Below the pieces are notes generated by a model. It was given only the letters and a program-made list of their open reading frames with translations. It was not told the DNA's origin and did not search any database. This document shows, piece by piece, positions 5,812 through 7,037 of a stretch of DNA of 7,037 bases. Within the stretch, counting starts at the first letter, position 1, and each line of letters opens with the position of its first letter. The stretch comes from Treponema sp. (GTDB lineage: Bacteria > Spirochaetota > Spirochaetia > Treponematales > Breznakiellaceae), in the NCBI GenBank assembly GCA_031264475.1, contig JAISEA010000055.1, forward strand, positions 1-7,037, in the 5' to 3' direction. Made by a program: the position numbers and the translations under genes.

Positions 5812-5819
5812 GCCGTCCT
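5794..5819 (-). terminator. Intrinsic terminator of the minus-strand gene 6527-5835
   Basis: Read on the minus strand, AGGACGGC-TTA-GCCGTCCT is an 8-bp GC-rich stem with a 3-nt loop, followed directly by seven more Ts (plus-strand A-run 5794-5800). It begins 15 nt after the stop of the minus-strand gene. On the plus strand the same DNA encodes the last RAYT residues (KKKDG) and its TAA stop (5809-5811). Plus-strand function is doubtful because only AAGGTTTT follows. Confidence 0.85.
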
Positions 5820-5834
5820 AAGGTTTTCACGCTC

Positions 5835-6527
5835 TCAAGGAATAACCGCCTTGAGAATCGGTCCAAAAGGTCCCGTTTTCCCTCGCGTATTCTCGTACTG
5901 AAGGCAGAAATACACCGTATTTCCGCTCTCTCCGTCGAAGTTGAACAGTACCTTTTTCCTACTCGCCCATTCCGAATACGGCAAGTCGTTCCCGCTTATG
6001 GGCACGTCTTGTACGCGGAACTTGTACTGGGTCGTAGGCTCGCCGGTCAAGCCGTAATGCACCCGCACTCCGCAGTCGCTTCCGTCTCCGTGCTGGGGTC
6101 CGTTTGCCGGTCTGATGTTCTTCAGCTCAACCAAATGAACGCCGGGGAAAGCCAAGTCCGCTTCTGGCTGGGCTGTAGGCTCGGACTCTGGAGTGGGCGT
6201 CTTATCTTGCGGCTTCAGTCCCAAAGAAACGAGGTCTACATTCGTCAATGGCGGAACTAGGAAATAACGCCGCTTAAAATCCCGCATGAACGCTTCGAGG
6301 TCGTCAAAAGCGGCTTTGGTCTTGGCTGTGGTGATCGCGGTTTTCTCAGTGGACAAGTCCTGCTCCAGCAAGGTTTCAGCCGCCGCTATCTTCGCGGTCA
6401 AATCCTGCACGGCTTTAGCGGGAATATCCCACGCGGTTGCGCCGGCGACTAAAGCGGCAAGCCAATCTTTAGCCATCGTTATACGCGATTCTCTTGGACC
6501 CGGAAACCAATCTGTTCTTTTAGCCAT
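5835..6527 (-). CDS. Conserved-type hypothetical protein: helical N-terminus, beta-rich C-terminus
   Basis: A 230-aa protein beginning MAKRTDWFPGPRESRITMAK. Residues 15-88 look alpha-helical and rich in Ala, Lys and Glu, possibly a helical bundle, ending in MRDFKRRYF. Residues 108-122 form a Pro/Thr/Glu linker. Residues 128-229 look like a beta-sandwich, ending in a run (VYFCLQYENTRGKTGPFGP) of the kind in fibronectin-III-like domains. The layout resembles a family of uncharacterised bacterial proteins that I recall from spirochaetes and Bacteroidetes, with a C-terminal R.VN.RG..GPWS-like motif, but I cannot name it. No signal peptide or membrane segment is seen. The ATG at 6527 is preferred over the TTG at 6530 because AAGGAGGA (plus positions 6533-6540) is then correctly spaced. 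It has a strong promoter and its own terminator, so it is a single-gene unit. Function unknown. Confidence 0.8.
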   Translation of the reverse strand: MAKRTDWFPGPRESRITMAKDWLAALVAGATAWDIPAKAVQDLTAKIAAAETLLEQDLSTEKTAITTAKTKAAFDDLEAFMRDFKRRYFLVPPLTNVDLVSLGLKPQDKTPTPESEPTAQPEADLAFPGVHLVELKNIRPANGPQHGDGSDCGVRVHYGLTGEPTTQYKFRVQDVPISGNDLPYSEWASRKKVLFNFDGESGNTVYFCLQYENTRGKTGPFGPILKAVIP

Positions 6528-6559
6528 CAAAATCCTCCTTATTAGAATAAATTTAGAAA

Positions 6560-6588
6560 AATATAAACCTGTTTTTGAGAAATGTCAA
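6560..6588 (-). promoter_or_regulatory. Strong promoter of gene 6527-5835
   Basis: On the minus strand a perfect TTGACA (6583-6588), 17-bp spacer and TATATT (6560-6565, five of six matches). The start would be near 6553, with a leader of about 26 nt that carries AAGGAGGA. This is among the best consensus promoters in the window. Confidence 0.75.
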
Positions 6589-6619
6589 GTATTTTCTTGA
6601 AATTTTATCAGAGAAACTT

Positions 6620-6682
6620 CAGACATTGACTCAGTGTCTTTAGACATTGACCCAGTGTCTTCAGACATTGACCCAGTGTCTT
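6620..6682. repeat. Three tandem 21-bp hairpin repeats
   Basis: Units at 6620-6640, 6641-6661 and 6662-6682 differ at only two positions. Each contains AGACATTGACCCAGTGTCT (TCAG replaces CCAG in unit 1), which folds as an 8-bp stem with one G-T pair and a 3-nt loop. The unit junctions (TGTCTTCAGACA) are themselves palindromic, so neighbouring units could pair in an alternative register. There is no spacer DNA, so it is not CRISPR. Confidence 0.85.
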
Positions 6683-6760
6683 TGCCTTCCGCGCCTTCGT
6701 GGTTAAAGAATATCGGTGGTTGTGAAAATCAGCCTGTTTAAACGCAAAACCAAAGAAGTC
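6683..6760. other. Intergenic segment with a TTCGTGGTTAAA-type motif
   Basis: CGCGCCTTCGTGGTTAAA (6691-6708), read as TTTAACCACGAAGGCGCG on the other strand, resembles a motif I recall from repeat-rich intergenic regions of many bacteria. It joins the tandem repeats to the REP cluster. No convincing gene is present in the stretch 6541-6987: it holds two outward-facing promoters, the 21-bp repeats, this segment and three REP-like palindromes. Confidence 0.4.
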
Positions 6761-6772
6761 AAGTACGAAGTC

Positions 6773-6890
6773 GGTGTCTGGCACCTTGCCTCGTCTTATG
6801 ACATCGGACGCCGTACCGAGTTGCGGGACACGGGCGGTGTCTGACCCCTTGCGGCGTTGACATGGGCTTGTCCAAGCGGTGCCAGACACC
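6773..6890. repeat. REP-like cluster: three palindromic copies in two orientations
   Basis: GGTGTCTGGCACC (6773-6785), GGTGTCTGACCCC (6836-6848) and GGTGCCAGACACC (6878-6890). The first and third are exact reverse complements of each other. The first and second extend as a direct repeat, 16 of 18 positions matching (6772-6789 and 6835-6852). CGGTGTCTGACCC (6835-6847) is the exact complement of GGGTCAGACACCG found twice before the RAYT gene. All belong to the palindrome family seen at 217-231 and 5766-5778. Confidence 0.75.
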
Positions 6891-6936
6891 TCACAAACGT
6901 CAGCCATATTTCTTCAAGAAATTCCTAATATTTTCC

Positions 6937-6968
6937 TTGACAAGGTACCGCATTGGGATTATTATAAT
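6937..6968 (+). promoter_or_regulatory. Promoter of the partial right-hand gene
   Basis: Perfect TTGACA (6937-6942) with TATTAT (6960-6965) at 17-bp spacing; a perfect TATAAT (6963-6968) overlaps but would need a 20-bp spacer. A dyad TTTCTT-C-AAGAAA (6909-6921) lies just upstream of the -35. Confidence 0.65.
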
Positions 6969-6987
6969 GTAAATAAGGAAACGCTAA

Positions 6988-7037
6988 ATGTTAGAAGCAA
7001 TCAGAAATACATTAAAAAAAGACTTTCCAGCCTTGAA
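6988..7037 (+). CDS. Start of an unidentified gene, cut by the window edge
   Basis: The ATG at 6988 opens a frame giving MLEAIRNTLKKDFPAL before the edge. AAGGAA (6975-6980) sits 7 nt upstream and a consensus promoter lies just before it, so this is very probably a real start. Sixteen residues, an amphipathic-looking helix ending in DFPAL, are too few to identify the product. It is divergent from the gene at 6527-5835 across the repeat-rich region. Confidence 0.7.
   Translation, partial: MLEAIRNTLKKDFPAL

Noticed and set aside
5691..6260. 189-codon plus-strand open frame
   Set aside because: Low-complexity shadow opposite the minus-strand gene 6527-5835, crossing its terminator; the minus strand has promoter, Shine-Dalgarno and terminator.
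6286..6600. 104-codon plus-strand open frame
   Set aside because: Antisense shadow of the Ala-rich N-terminus of the minus-strand gene, running through its ribosome site and promoter.
6620..6682. CRISPR array
   Set aside because: The 21-bp units are directly adjacent with no spacers, and no cas genes are present.
6608..6907. 99-codon minus-strand open frame across the repeat block
   Set aside because: It is the translation of the three 21-bp repeats (repeated KTLGQCL) and the REP palindromes, with no family resemblance; the region is non-coding repeat DNA.

Overview
The window looks like a chromosomal piece of a spirochaete, most likely a Treponema-type organism. That is an inference from gene content: a long TPR protein paired with a small TPR-like partner, a LysM/M23-like envelope protein, a thymidylate kinase with an unusual P-loop, and a REP-associated transposase whose start closely resembles spirochaetal ones as I remember them. 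No rRNA or phylogenetic marker was compared. Base composition is mixed: the TPR operon leader is AT-rich, while rlmN and the LysM gene are richer in GC.

Left part (1-1535). A divergent pair opens the window: the 5' end of a YchJ/SEC-C protein on the minus strand (1-152, cut by the edge) and thymidylate kinase tmk on the plus strand (320-946). A perfect REP-like palindrome lies between them. luxS follows (1059-1535) with its own likely promoter, a leader hairpin and a strong Shine-Dalgarno.

Middle (1536-5107). A TATAAT promoter with a dyad over its -35 drives a two-gene TPR operon (1628-1951 and 1970-3115). Next is rlmN (about 3205-4275), whose proposed start codon sits inside a perfect 14-bp hairpin, so an internal start at 3247 is a serious alternative. 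rlmN converges on a minus-strand LysM/M23-like gene (5057-4272). Their stop codons overlap in a CTAG.

Right part (5108-7037). This is a repeat-rich accessory patch. A duplicated 41/44-bp unit ending in GGGTCAGACACCG precedes a single-domain HUH transposase of the RAYT family (5287-5811). Further GGTGTC-GACACC palindromes occur at the 3' end of the RAYT gene, in the intergenic region 6541-6987 and near tmk, seven in all. The RAYT stop codon lies inside the intrinsic terminator of the facing minus-strand gene (6527-5835), which encodes a protein of unknown function with a helical N-terminal part and a beta-rich C-terminal part. That gene and the partial gene at 6988 are divergent, each with a good promoter, and are separated by three 21-bp tandem hairpin repeats plus three REP-like palindromes.

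Functionally the window mixes housekeeping genes (dTMP phosphorylation, S-ribosylhomocysteine cleavage, 23S rRNA/tRNA methylation, envelope maintenance) with a RAYT/REP repeat system. The most unusual signal is that repeat system and how it has grown into neighbouring regulatory DNA. I saw no tRNA, rRNA, CRISPR array, attachment site or replication origin.
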